DNA of 64,000 nucleotides from CAVQCJ01 sp963849365 (GTDB taxonomy: Bacteria; Actinomycetota; Actinomycetes; Prado026): assembly GCA_963849365.1 (NCBI GenBank), contig CAWKHA010000001.1, positions 248,001 through 312,000 on the forward strand. The letters are read 5' to 3'. The stretch's first letter is position 1; each line of letters opens with the position of its first letter. The notes under the pieces were generated by a model. It was given only the letters and a program-made list of their open reading frames with translations, was not told the DNA's origin and made no database searches. Below, piece by piece: positions 27,201 through 37,100 of this stretch. The position numbers were made by a program, and so were the translations under genes.

Positions 27201-28999
27201 CCTGGGGACCTCATCTGTTCAGGGCCGTTGCCGGAGGGTAGCAGCCGTGCACGGCGGCGGCTCCCGATCCGCCAGCCCGCCACGCCGACGGCGGAACCGG
27301 CCAGCACCACCCATCCGAGTCCGGCCCACGCCGGCGCACGCCCGGGCGCGGCGGCGGCGGGACCGACGTCGACGACCAGCAGCTCGGGTCCCTCGTGCAG
27401 CACCGGCGAACCGGCCAGCAGCCGGCGGTAGCGATCGGCGTCCGGCGCCGTCAGGTCCACCACCGCGAGCTGCACGCCCTGTTCCCGGAGGACCGGCACC
27501 AGCGGCGCGCCGGTGCGGATCGCCGCGGCCACCGCGGCGGCGCGCGGGTCCTCGCCGCGGACCGTCACGGTCGACAGCGGCAGGTCGTCGTTGACCAACA
27601 CCACCCGGTCCAGCAGCCTCGGCATCGGGTCCAGCACCACGCGGTCGCCGTTCCACGCGAACCGCCGGTAGTAGGTGAACGGGAACGAGACCACGTCCCC
27701 TCGGCCCGGCATTCCGGCGACCTGCCGCTGGACGGCCGTCCACTCCGCCGGGAACTGGACCGCGTGCAGCCGCCCGTGCACTCCCCACGCGAGACCGGGC
27801 AGCACGACGAGCGGGACCCCGACCAGAAGTGCGGCAGCGGCGGCCCCCCACGGCCGGACCGGACGCGGGGCGAGGACCCGGTCCACGGCCAGGCCCGCAC
27901 ACACGCAGACCAGCAGCACCGTCGGCATGAGCAGCTTCTGGCCGTCCCGGAGCAGACCGCCACCGGGCAGGTCCAGGACCGCCCAGCGCACCACCGCCCG
28001 CAACCCCGGCGTCGCCCCGGCGGCGGCGGCCACCAGTCCCGCGGCCCCGGCGGCCACCAGGCCCGCTCCCCCTGCCGCGGCGGCCGACCGGACCAGTACC
28101 GGCAGCCCGAGCACCAGCGCGGCCGCGACTGCGGCCAGGGCGCACGCCGCCAGGACCAGCACACCGCGCTCCCCCGGCCACGTCGCCGGGTTCCAGATCC
28201 CGCCCAGGGTGAGCAGGCTCCCCCATGTCCCCAACGGCGTGTCCGGACGGGCCGCGAACGCCGAGACCCCCGCCGGATCAGCCGGCAGCCCTCCCGGCCG
28301 GGCGACGGCCGGCAGAACCCAGACCAGAGCCGCGCCGGTGGCCGGTACGACCACGACCAGCAGCCTTCGCCACAACGGCGGAGACGTGCTCGCGGCACGG
28401 CCGGGCCAGCAGGCGACGCACGCCGTCGTCGCAGCCACGACCAGCAAGGACGTCGACCCGCACAGTCCGGCCGCCACGACCCAGCAGGCCGTGGACGCGG
28501 CCGCGCCGGGAACCCCAGCGCGGAGCCTGGCCGCTGCGTGGACCGCCCAGGGCAGCACGGCCAGGCCGAGCAGGAACGTCCAGTGGCCGATGACGAGCCG
28601 TTCGAGCACCCACGGGTTCCACACGTACAGGACCGCCGCCGCGACCCCGCCGGCCGGTCTGCCGGGCAGCCGGGCGGCGCCCGCGCCGGCCAGCACGAAA
28701 GACCCGAGCAGCAGCACCTTCTGCAACAGGTCGGCGGCGACCACATGACCGAGCAGGGCGACCAGGAGGTCGTCGGGAACCGCCCGCGGCAGCGAACCGT
28801 CCATCCCCCAAGTGCCGGCCGTGATCGGCATCCGTGGCACGAAGACCATGTCGTACGTCAGCGTGAAGCCACGGTGCAGGAGGGCCGGTCCGAGCACCAC
28901 CAGCCCGGCCACGAGTCCGACCAGCGCACCCCGCAGGGCGAGACGAGCGCTTCCGTGCGCGGTCTCATCGACCGCCGGGGGGTCGGCGACGGCGCTCAT
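27197..28999 (-). CDS. Polytopic GT-C-like membrane protein (AftD N-terminal-half relative)
   Basis: 600 residues, about 12-13 transmembrane helices from residue 22 onward (ALRGALVGLVAGLVVLGPAL). The first exterior loop FTLTYDMVFVPR carries an acidic residue as in GT-C enzymes. VLYVWNPWVLERLVIGHW and a final globular segment (REQGVQLAVVDLTAPDADRY) parallel parts of the AftD proteins nearby, but the large discoidin-containing half is missing. Acceptor and sugar unknown. ATG at 28999 overlaps the upstream methyltransferase stop (ATGA), and its own stop overlaps the next small gene, so all four genes 30764-27027 are coupled. Confidence 0.8.
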   Translation of the reverse strand: MSAVADPPAVDETAHGSARLALRGALVGLVAGLVVLGPALLHRGFTLTYDMVFVPRMPITAGTWGMDGSLPRAVPDDLLVALLGHVVAADLLQKVLLLGSFVLAGAGAARLPGRPAGGVAAAVLYVWNPWVLERLVIGHWTFLLGLAVLPWAVHAAARLRAGVPGAAASTACWVVAAGLCGSTSLLVVAATTACVACWPGRAASTSPPLWRRLLVVVVPATGAALVWVLPAVARPGGLPADPAGVSAFAARPDTPLGTWGSLLTLGGIWNPATWPGERGVLVLAACALAAVAAALVLGLPVLVRSAAAAGGAGLVAAGAAGLVAAAAGATPGLRAVVRWAVLDLPGGGLLRDGQKLLMPTVLLVCVCAGLAVDRVLAPRPVRPWGAAAAALLVGVPLVVLPGLAWGVHGRLHAVQFPAEWTAVQRQVAGMPGRGDVVSFPFTYYRRFAWNGDRVVLDPMPRLLDRVVLVNDDLPLSTVTVRGEDPRAAAVAAAIRTGAPLVPVLREQGVQLAVVDLTAPDADRYRRLLAGSPVLHEGPELLVVDVGPAAAAPGRAPAWAGLGWVVLAGSAVGVAGWRIGSRRRARLLPSGNGPEQMRSPG

Positions 29000-29877
29000 A
29001 GTCGGGCGGCCACGACCTGCAGGGCGGGCCGCAGCCGCGGGCTCAGCAGGCGAGCCGCCAGCACGACGGGGAGCGAGGCAGCCGCCGCCAGCCGGGTGGG
29101 GCGATCCGCGAGCACCCCAGCGCCGCCGACGGTGAGCTCGCCCCGGCGACGGCGCACGAGGCTGGCCGCCTCGACCGACAGGCTGTCGGCGAGCGGCCGG
29201 GTGACGGCGCGGACGTCGAGCCCGGACCTGGCCACCAGCAGCGCGAGCGACACGGCCGAGAAGAAGCGGACGTGGGTCGGGTCCTCGAGCATCCACCAGG
29301 ACCACCCGGACCGGGACAGTCCGGTCGAGTCGCCGGCCGGGGTGACCAGGACGACGCGACCACCGGGCCTGGCCAGCCGGGCGCAGGCACGGACGAACGC
29401 CCAGGGATCCGCCACGTGCTCGACCACGTGCACGCCGAGAACCAGGTCGTAGCTGTCGAGTCCCTCGGTCACGGCGTCCACCGGTCCGTCGAACAGAAGG
29501 CCCCCGGCTGCGACCAAGGGATCTACCGGGGTGCGCAGGCCCCCGGGGTCGGCACCGGCCACGTCGGCCCCGCTGTCGAGGAACCTGCGCAGCAGCGTGC
29601 CCGAGCCGAACCCTGCCTCGAACACCCGGGCGGGCGACGACGCACCGCGCGGCGCATGCAGCTCCGCCCGCACCCGGCGGAACGTCAGGCCCAGCCGCAC
29701 CCGGTCCATCTCGGCCTCGCCACCCCAGGCACCGGCCCGGTGCCCGGCCGGGCACCGGGCCAGGTCACGCTGCACATGCCCGCAGGAGGCGCACCGGTCA
29801 AGAGTCTGCCCGGGTGCCAGCTCCCAGGCGCCGAGACCGCTGCCGCAGATCTCGCACGGCTCGCTGTTCGCCGTCAT
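28996..29877 (-). CDS. SAM methyltransferase with N-terminal zinc ribbon
   Basis: 293 residues. Residues ~8-45 contain CEIC...CASC plus a further Cys/His pair (CPAGH), a zinc-ribbon of the kind preceding sugar C-methyltransferase-like enzymes (Methyltransf_13/Methyltransf_23 layout). SAM motif I is VFEAGFGSGTLLRRFL near residue 84, then DLVLGVHVVEHVADPWAFV and RPGGRVVLVTPAGDS. Substrate probably a nucleotide sugar or glycan; this is inference from context. ATG at 29877 overlaps the GT2 stop (ATGA); an upstream in-frame ATG at 29904 is less likely. Confidence 0.85.
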   Translation of the reverse strand: MTANSEPCEICGSGLGAWELAPGQTLDRCASCGHVQRDLARCPAGHRAGAWGGEAEMDRVRLGLTFRRVRAELHAPRGASSPARVFEAGFGSGTLLRRFLDSGADVAGADPGGLRTPVDPLVAAGGLLFDGPVDAVTEGLDSYDLVLGVHVVEHVADPWAFVRACARLARPGGRVVLVTPAGDSTGLSRSGWSWWMLEDPTHVRFFSAVSLALLVARSGLDVRAVTRPLADSLSVEAASLVRRRRGELTVGGAGVLADRPTRLAAAASLPVVLAARLLSPRLRPALQVVAARL

Positions 29878-30764
29878 CCCCGGCCGGCCCGCCGGCCCTG
29901 CCATGCGCCCACTGCGTACGCCCCCGCCTCGACGGAGCGCAGCAGCACCAGTCCGGCAGCATGCACCGGGTCGGCCAGCAGCCTGTTGCGGTGCCGGGCG
30001 AAGGAGGCCACCGTCGCGCGTGCCTGGGCGCGGACGGCGCCCGGGTTGGCCGCGGCGAACGACGGCAGGCTCCGGCCGTAGTACACGCGTTTGCGGGCCA
30101 CGTTGCGCAGCGTGAGCCGGCCTTCGTCGTGGTCGATGAACGCCGCAGCGTGGCCGAGCACCACGCCGTCCGCGTGCAGCCGCAGCCGCAGGTCGGTGTC
30201 CTCGGGGCCGGACATGGCCACGTCGAAGCCGCCCAGGCCGATCAGGTAGTCGCGCCGCACCAGCCTCGGGTTGAACAGGTCACGGTCGTCCAGGTAGCAG
30301 CTCCGCTCGAGGGTCCGGCAGGCCGTCCAGAACCCCTCCCCGACGGTCCGCTCGGGGATCGACACGGCGACCGCCCCGGTGCGGGCCGCCTCGGCCATGG
30401 CCGCCGACAGCACGTCCGGCGCGAGCACCATGTCCGCGTCGATCCACAGCACCCAGGTACCGAGGGCCTCCCGCACACCCAGGTTGCGCTGAGCGCTGCG
30501 CTCGGGGCCGGCAACCAGGACACGGTCCGCCAGCTCGCCCGCGATCCGGGCGGTCCGGTCGGTGCTGTGGTTGTCCACGACGATCAGCTCGAAGGAGGAG
30601 TAGTCCTGGGCGAGCACCGAGCGCAGGCACGACTCCAGCGTGCGCTCGACATCCTTGGTGGTGACCACGACGGACACTTCCGGCCGCCTGGCGAGGGTGC
30701 CGAGTCGTCGAACCGGACGCCCGCCGGTCGAGGTGGCCGGGGGGCCGTCGCTCACATCGGTCAC
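29874..30764 (-). CDS. GT2-family glycosyltransferase
   Basis: 296 residues with the GT-A fold. EVSVVVTTKDVERTLESCLRSVL near residue 30, FELIVVDNHSTDRTARIA, then the DXD-type metal site in LWIDADMVLAPDVL near residue 122 and SGPEDTDLRLRLHADG with the catalytic-type ED pair near 210. No transmembrane helices are evident, so it is cytosolic or membrane-peripheral. GTG at 30764 is chosen as the first start before DVSDGPP; GTG at 30755 is also possible. First gene of the coupled minus-strand set GT2 - methyltransferase - GT-C-like - small protein. Confidence 0.88.
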   Translation of the reverse strand: MTDVSDGPPATSTGGRPVRRLGTLARRPEVSVVVTTKDVERTLESCLRSVLAQDYSSFELIVVDNHSTDRTARIAGELADRVLVAGPERSAQRNLGVREALGTWVLWIDADMVLAPDVLSAAMAEAARTGAVAVSIPERTVGEGFWTACRTLERSCYLDDRDLFNPRLVRRDYLIGLGGFDVAMSGPEDTDLRLRLHADGVVLGHAAAFIDHDEGRLTLRNVARKRVYYGRSLPSFAAANPGAVRAQARATVASFARHRNRLLADPVHAAGLVLLRSVEAGAYAVGAWQGRRAGRG

Positions 30765-30897
30765 GGCGGTGCAGTCTTCCAGACACCCTCGGCCGCGCAG
30801 CCGGATCCGCACATCCTCTTGCAGCGCCGTCCGCGCTGTTACCCTCCCCCCGATCGACGGACTCGACGCGACGTCGGCACGGGAGGTGGACGACCCG

Positions 30898-31248
30898 GTG
30901 AGCGAGGAGAACGCGGCCCCGGCGCGGACCGAGCCCCGGGCGGTCCTGTCGCTGAGTCTGGGCGCCCGGATCAGCCTGGTCGTCGCCGTCCTGCTGCTGA
31001 TCGTTGCCGCGTACCTGTTCTGGGGGCCCATCACGCACGACGTGCCCAACGGTTTCCCGGCGAAGTGCGGGAGCGCGGCGAAGCCGCCGCACGACACCCT
31101 CGGCAAGGCCGTCTGCGGCTCCGCCAACGACATCCGGCTCGCACAGTCGTTGGCCGTGCTGGCCGCGGCCGTGGTCGTCGCCGTCGGTGGGCTGCTCTCG
31201 TTCGGGGTCCGGCACGTTCCGCCGCGGCACACGCGCAGCGCACCGTAG
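30898..31248 (+). CDS. Two-helix membrane protein of unknown function
   Basis: 116 residues. Two transmembrane helices (ISLVVAVLLLIVAAYLFWG around 30-48 and SLAVLAAAVVVAVGGLL around 85-101) flank a ~35-residue exterior loop with two cysteines (KCGSAAKPP and AVCGSAND) that could form a disulfide. I do not recognise a family. GTG at 30898 has GGGAGG about 12 nt upstream; GTG at 30886 is an alternative. TACCCT at 30840-30845 may be its -10. It ends 2 nt before the next gene, implying an operon with the downstream methyltransferase. Confidence 0.65.
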   Translation: MSEENAAPARTEPRAVLSLSLGARISLVVAVLLLIVAAYLFWGPITHDVPNGFPAKCGSAAKPPHDTLGKAVCGSANDIRLAQSLAVLAAAVVVAVGGLLSFGVRHVPPRHTRSAP

Positions 31249-31250
31249 CG

Positions 31251-32057
31251 GTGGACTTCCCGGCGTACTACCGGAACAACGTCACGTACACCGAGCACGA
31301 CGACCGGCGGCTGGACAAGATCGTCGATGTCGTCGAGGAGCTCGCGCCTCGCGTGGTGCTCGACCTCGGCTGCGGGACCGGCTGGCTCGTCCGACGGCTT
31401 CGGACCCGGCTGCGGTCCACGGTCGTCGGCGTGGACATCCTCGACGGCGTCGTCGCCGACGGCTGGTCGTACGTGTCGGCCGACGTCACGCACGGCCTTC
31501 CGTTCGGCACGGCCTCGGTCGGGTGCGTGATCGCCGGGGAGATCATCGAGCACGTGCCCGACCCGGACGGCATGCTCCTGGAGATCCGTCGCGTGCTGGT
31601 TCCCGGCGGCAGCCTCGTCGTCTCGACACCGAACATCGTGTCGTGGGCGAACCGGATCCTCGTCCCGCTGGGCGTGCAGCCGCTCGGCACCGAGACCAGC
31701 AGCGTGGTGGCGCTCGGCAGACGGTGGCGGCTGCTCGGTCAGGGCAACCGCGTGCAGGGACACCTCAAGGTGTTCAGCCACCTGGCTCTCGCGGAGATCC
31801 TGGAGCGGTACGGGTTCAGCGTCACGGCCCGCTACGGCATGCCGGCGGAGTTCCCGTTCCCGGCGTCGGCGGTCGACCGGTTCTTCACCCGCTTCGTCCC
31901 GCTGGCGTCCGACCTGCTCTTCGTGGCGCGGTGCCGCGCCCCTCCCGGTGCCGCCCGAACCACCCCGGCCCTACGACCCGCGGGCGCGGCGGTGGGACCG
32001 CGGCCGCTGACTATCCGCCGGCCGCGCCCCGCACGATCCCGACCAGCTGCGGGCTGA
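31251..32057 (+). CDS. Class I SAM-dependent methyltransferase
   Basis: 268 residues. VVLDLGCGTGWLVRRL (motif I, near residue 36), VGVDILDG, CVIAGEIIEHVPDPDGMLLEI and VPGGSLVVSTPN match Methyltransf_11/23 enzymes. The C-terminal ~40 residues are proline/arginine-rich low complexity and overlap the convergent acyltransferase gene by 47 bp; the fold itself is complete before them. Start GTG 31251 lies 2 nt after the upstream stop. Substrate unknown; glycan modification is the contextual guess. Confidence 0.83.
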   Translation: MDFPAYYRNNVTYTEHDDRRLDKIVDVVEELAPRVVLDLGCGTGWLVRRLRTRLRSTVVGVDILDGVVADGWSYVSADVTHGLPFGTASVGCVIAGEIIEHVPDPDGMLLEIRRVLVPGGSLVVSTPNIVSWANRILVPLGVQPLGTETSSVVALGRRWRLLGQGNRVQGHLKVFSHLALAEILERYGFSVTARYGMPAEFPFPASAVDRFFTRFVPLASDLLFVARCRAPPGAARTTPALRPAGAAVGPRPLTIRRPRPARSRPAAG

Positions 32058-34008
32058 GCCACTCCCAGACGAGTTGCACGCCGTCGGGGGTGAAGTGCAT
32101 CCCGTCGGTCCGCAGCTGCTCGACGCCGTGGACCTGGTCGGTGTAGCCGTCCGCGCAGAGGAACCCGTACAGGTCGACCAGCCGGACCCGGTCGGCGTGC
32201 GCGGCGACGTACCGGCGCTGGACGTCGTTCATCCAGCGCACCCGCTGGTCGTCGTTGATGACGGCCGGGATGTCGTTCCCGGCGGACTCGAGCACGTGGT
32301 GACAGGGAACGGTCACCAGCACGACCGGGCGGTGCCCTGCGCCGAGCACCGCCACCCGACGGTCGATCTCGCGGTCGAGGAAGGCCTCGTAGTCGGCGGT
32401 TCCGAACCGCACCGCGGCTCCGGCGACCTCCCGGTCGAACTGCTCGCCGATCCCCAGCATCAGCACTGCCACGTCCGGGTGGTCGGCTGCCAGCTCGACC
32501 GGCCACCGAGCGTCGAACTGGGTGCAGGTCGGGCCCAGGGGCTCGACCTGGTCCGCCACGATCACCGGGAACGCCATCAGCCCGCAGCCCAGCTCGTAGG
32601 TTCCGCCCACGACCACGTCCGCCGACATCGCCTGGCGGAAGCCGTGCCAGAGCCCGTACGCCACCGAGTCGCCGATCACGTAGACCCGCACGGCGTTCGG
32701 AGCGGGGGCGACGACCTGCGCCGCCGACCGCGACACCGGCACGGCGGAGGTGCCGCCGGTCGATGCGAGGACCGCCGCCACGACGACTCCCACGGCGCCC
32801 GCGGTGACGAGCCCCGGACGCAACCTCCGCAGCAGCGGCAGGCCCGATCCGCTCCGGACCGGTCGCTCGACCAGGTGGTAGGAAAGCGTGGCCAGCGCGA
32901 AGGTCACCACGATGCGGAACACCAGCAGGACGGATCCGCTCATCCCGGTCCGGTCCGGGTCGAGGACGACGTAGACGGGCCAGTGCCACAGGTACAGCCC
33001 GTACGAGATGACGCCCACGGCGGTGAGCGCACGCCAGGACAGCAGGCCGGTCAACGCGCTGCCCGGGCGTGCCCGCGTCGCGCCGGCGATCAGCACGGCA
33101 CAGACGACCGCGGTGACGAGCAGGCCGCCGCGGTACAACGAGCCGGACAGGTCGCGCGCCGCCACCACGAGGACACCGAAGCCGAGCAGCGCCGCCAGAC
33201 CGACGGCCCCCCACCCGGGCAGCGGCAGCTCGAGCGGACCCGTCCGCAGGTAGGTCCGCGGGCCGTGCCGCACCGGACGGCCCGCGGCCCAGACAGCGAG
33301 CAGCGCGCCCACCAGCAGCGCCTGCATGCGGGTGTCGGTCCCGTAGTAGACCCTCGACGGGTCCGTCCGGGGATCGAACAGCAGCAGCATCAGCAGCGCC
33401 GAGCCGGCGGCGCCGACCAGCAGGCCGATCTTCAGCAGCTGCGTGCGCCCCGAGGTCAGGCTGAGCCAGACCAGCAGGAGGACGGGAAAGAGCAGGTAGT
33501 ACTGCTCCTCGATGCCCAGCGACCACATGTGCCGCAACGGCGACGGGTCCTCGTACTGGGCGAAGTACGACTGGCGGGTCAGCGCGAAGCGCCAGTTCGC
33601 GACGTAGCCGAGCGTGCTCAGCGCGTCGAGCCGCAGCGACTCCCGCTGCGACGAGCGGGCCAGAGCGGCGGCGTACACGCAGACCGCGAGCAGGACCACC
33701 AGGAGCGCGGGGAGCAGCCGCCGGGCGCGCCGCCCCCAGAACCGCACCAGGTCGACGGTGCCGGTGCGGGCGTGCTCGGACAGCAGCAGCCCGGTGATCA
33801 GGAAGCCGGACAGCACGAAGAACAGGTCGACACCGAGGAAGCCTCCGCGGGTCCAGGACACCTGCCCGTGGTAGAGCATCACCGCCAGCACCGCGAGGGC
33901 CCGCAGCCCGTCCAGCGCAGGGTGGTACGGCAGCCCGCCGCGGCCCGGCCGGGGCGCGCGCGACGGACCCACCACCGTGTCCGCCGCCGTGGCGCTTCCG
34001 GCCCGCAT
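32011..34008 (-). CDS. Acyltransferase-3 with C-terminal SGNH domain (OafA/OafB-like)
   Basis: 665 residues. N-terminal acyltransferase-3 domain of ~10-11 helices: YHPALDGLRALAVLAVMLYHG, FLGVDLFFVLSGFLITGLLL, RFWGRRARRLLPALL and RHMWSLGIEEQYYLLFPVLL. A periplasmic SGNH domain begins near residue 430: VYVIGDSVAYGL (block I Ser), MLGIGEQFDR, and DGMHFTPDGV (block V Asp-His). Such two-domain proteins O-acetylate surface polysaccharides, handing acyl groups from the membrane domain to the SGNH esterase-like domain. ATG at 34008. Divergent from the second AftD-like gene across a 114-bp gap. Confidence 0.9.
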   Translation of the reverse strand: MRAGSATAADTVVGPSRAPRPGRGGLPYHPALDGLRALAVLAVMLYHGQVSWTRGGFLGVDLFFVLSGFLITGLLLSEHARTGTVDLVRFWGRRARRLLPALLVVLLAVCVYAAALARSSQRESLRLDALSTLGYVANWRFALTRQSYFAQYEDPSPLRHMWSLGIEEQYYLLFPVLLLVWLSLTSGRTQLLKIGLLVGAAGSALLMLLLFDPRTDPSRVYYGTDTRMQALLVGALLAVWAAGRPVRHGPRTYLRTGPLELPLPGWGAVGLAALLGFGVLVVAARDLSGSLYRGGLLVTAVVCAVLIAGATRARPGSALTGLLSWRALTAVGVISYGLYLWHWPVYVVLDPDRTGMSGSVLLVFRIVVTFALATLSYHLVERPVRSGSGLPLLRRLRPGLVTAGAVGVVVAAVLASTGGTSAVPVSRSAAQVVAPAPNAVRVYVIGDSVAYGLWHGFRQAMSADVVVGGTYELGCGLMAFPVIVADQVEPLGPTCTQFDARWPVELAADHPDVAVLMLGIGEQFDREVAGAAVRFGTADYEAFLDREIDRRVAVLGAGHRPVVLVTVPCHHVLESAGNDIPAVINDDQRVRWMNDVQRRYVAAHADRVRLVDLYGFLCADGYTDQVHGVEQLRTDGMHFTPDGVQLVWEWLSPQLVGIVRGAAGG

Positions 34009-34122
34009 CTGAGGACCGTAACCGGGACACGGGCGGGCGTCCGCCATCGGGCGAATCGGCCGGCCGCGTGTTTCGTGGAGGTACCGTGGGCGCATGCGGT
34101 CCGTCGATCCCGTCGGCTCACC

Positions 34123-37100
34123 GTGACGGGGGAGTCGACGACGACCGTCGCTCACGGTGACACTGCGCAGGACGAACCGCGTCGGCCCTCGAGGCCTATC
34201 CGGTGGGAGGCGCTCGCCTTCGGGGCGCTCTGGCTGGCCCTGGCTCTGGTCGTCTTCCTGAACGCTTTCGGCGTGTTCACGCCGGACATCAAGCCGGAGA
34301 TCTACCTCGCCCCGGCGCGCTCCGCGGCCGACCTGCTGTCCAGCTGGTTCGAGGACCAGCAGCTCGGCCTGCCGAACTTCAACGTGGGACTCGCGCCGGT
34401 GGCCGCGTTCGTGACGCTCCTGGACGGGCCTCGGCCTCGGCCCGGAGCTGTCCATGCGGGTACTGCGCCTGCTGCTGCTCACCGTGGCCGGATGGGGCGC
34501 TGCCCGCCTGTACACGCAGGTGGCCCGCGACCGTGCCACCCCGATCGGGCGCGTCGTCGCTGCGGTCGTGTACGTGGTGAGCCCGTATGTCTGGGTGGCC
34601 GGCGACACGCTGGCCATCACGCTGCCACTGGCCGTCCTCCCGTGGCAGGTGCTGTTCCTCATCAGGGCGCTCGAGCAGCCGCGCAGCTGGCGCTGGCCGG
34701 CTGCGTTCGCGCTGACGTTCGTGGCGATGAGCGGGATGAACGCGGGCGTCGTCCCGGCCATGCAGCTCGTCTACGTCCCCGCCGTGCTGTGGTACGTCGT
34801 GAAGCGGTCTCGTCCCGGAGCCCGGCTGCTGCTGACAGCGGTCAGCCGGTGCGCCGCCCTCGCGCTGCTCGTGTCGCTGTACTGGTTGGTCCCGGCCCTG
34901 GCGGCCCGAGGCGTCGGCGACAACGTCGTGAGCAACTCCGAGACCTTCCGCGGGATCGCCGGTCCGTCCTCGTTCGCCGAGGTCATCCGTGGGCTCGGCC
35001 TGTGGGTCATGTACGGGCGCGGCCCGGACGCGGCCCTGGCAGCCCGGTTTCACGTCGTACCTCACCAGCGCGCCGGTCGTGGTCGCGAGCTTCGCCCTGC
35101 CGGTGCTGTTCGCGGCGTCAGCGCTGGTGGTCCGCGGCACGGTCCGGCAGCTGGCCTTGCTGATGGTCGGGCTGGCGGCGGTGGTGATGGTCGGGCTGCA
35201 TCCCCCGGACCACCTCACGCCGGTGGGCACGGCGATGCGCTACATCTTCGAGCACACGTTCGCCGCGGCCTTCCGGACGACGAACAAGGCCGGGGCCGTG
35301 CTGGTGCTCGGGGTCGCGCTCCTGGTCTCGGTGGCCGCCGCCGCGGTCGCGCGCCGGCTCACGCCGCGTGCCCTGGTCGCCTCCGGCGTCGCCGTCGGCG
35401 TGGTCCTCGTGGCCGGGGCGTGGCCGGCCGTCAGCGGCGGGCTCTACAGCGACCGCCTGACGATCCCGTCGTACTGGGACCAGGCTGCTGCCGCGACGGA
35501 CGTCGGGAGTCCGAACCAGCGGGTCTGGCTGGTTCCCGGACAAGTGCGCTCGGACTACCGATGGTCGACCGAACGCGTCGACGACATCGACAAGTCACTG
35601 CTGTCCCGGCCCTCCGTCGTGCAGTACACGATCCCTGCGGCCGGGCCGGAGTCCGCCAACTTCCTGACGGCGATCGACACGCTGATGCAGGAGGGAGCCC
35701 TCCCACCGGGGGCGGTCTCGTCGGCGGCACGGTACATGGGCGTGAGCGATGTGCTGGTCCGCAACGACCTCGTCTGGGAGCAGTCCAACGGCGCCCGGCC
35801 GGCCACCGTCCAGGACCAGGTCGGCCCGGATCCAGGGCTGTTCCCCGCCGGCGTGTTCGGAGCACCCGGACAGAACACGAGGTCACCCACCGCAGCGCCG
35901 CTGTCCTCGTTCGAGGCCGCCCTGCCGCCGCTGCAGCGGTACCAGGTCACCGACAGCCGCGACATGCTGCGGATCGAACCGCTGCACGGCAGCGTTCTGG
36001 TCGACGGCGACGGCTGGGCGGTCGCTCCGCTGGTGGCGGCTGGGCTCATGGACCGGCAGCCCGTGTTCCGCTACCTGGGCCAGACCGACGCGTCGCAGCT
36101 AGCTCAGGCGCTGCGTGCGGGCACCCGGCTGGTCATCACCGACACCAACCGGAGGCGGCAGTCGCTCACCGACCGGCTGGCGGACAGCCAGGGCCCGCTG
36201 GTCGCAGCCGACCAGGCGACCGGTCCCAGCCGCGTCCTGTTCTCGGACCCGGCGAGGCAGACAGTGCTCGACGTCGAAGGGGGCCGGGTGACCGCGACCA
36301 CCTCGGGGTCACAGTTCGGCGCGCTCCCTTACGCCGCGCCGGAGAATGCGTTCGACGGCGACGACCGCACGGCCTGGCTCTTCGGAGACTTCGGGAACGC
36401 GGTCGGGCAGACGGTGCGACTCCACCTCGACTCGCCGCCGCACGATCAGCGATCTTCGGCTGGTGATGCGTCCGGTCGGTCCGGTGGTGATCTCGCGCGT
36501 GAGCCTGCGAGTCGGTGGCCTGAGACGGACTCTCGACGTGCCCCCGTCCGGGCTGCTGGACGTCTCGGTCCCCCCGACGACGGCCGATGCGGTCGAGCTG
36601 ACCGTGCTGGGGACGAGTGGCCAGGGGATCAACCTCGTGGGCGTCAACGAGATCGGCATCGCGGGCGCGACGGTCACCCGCGTGGCGAGGATGCCGACGC
36701 GGCTGACCGAGCTGACCGGACAGCTGGACAGCGCGGACACCGCTCGCCTCGCGCACACCCCGCTAGACGTGGTGTTCTCCCGGGTCCGCGGAACGGCGTC
36801 CTCGGGAGACGACGAGGAGACCGGGCTGAACCGGGACTTCACCCTGCCCCAGGACCGGACCTTCCGTCTGTACGGCCTGGTCCGTCCCGACGTCGGACGC
36901 GTCCGACCAGCGGGTCGACGCGCTGCTCGGGTACGGCGGCACGGTCACGGCCGACTCCTCGTCCCGGCTGTTCGACAGCCCGAACGTCCGAGCCTCTTTC
37001 GCCGTCGACGGCAACCCGTTCACGGGCTGGTCGCCGGGCAGCCCCGTCGTCGGCCAGTCGCTCACCCTTCGTGGTGCCGCGCAGCGCATCGACCATGTCG

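Noticed and set aside
30883..31250. Selenocysteine or programmed frameshift in the 30.9-32 kb genes
   Set aside because: Both genes read normally in single frames; no supporting RNA structure was seen.
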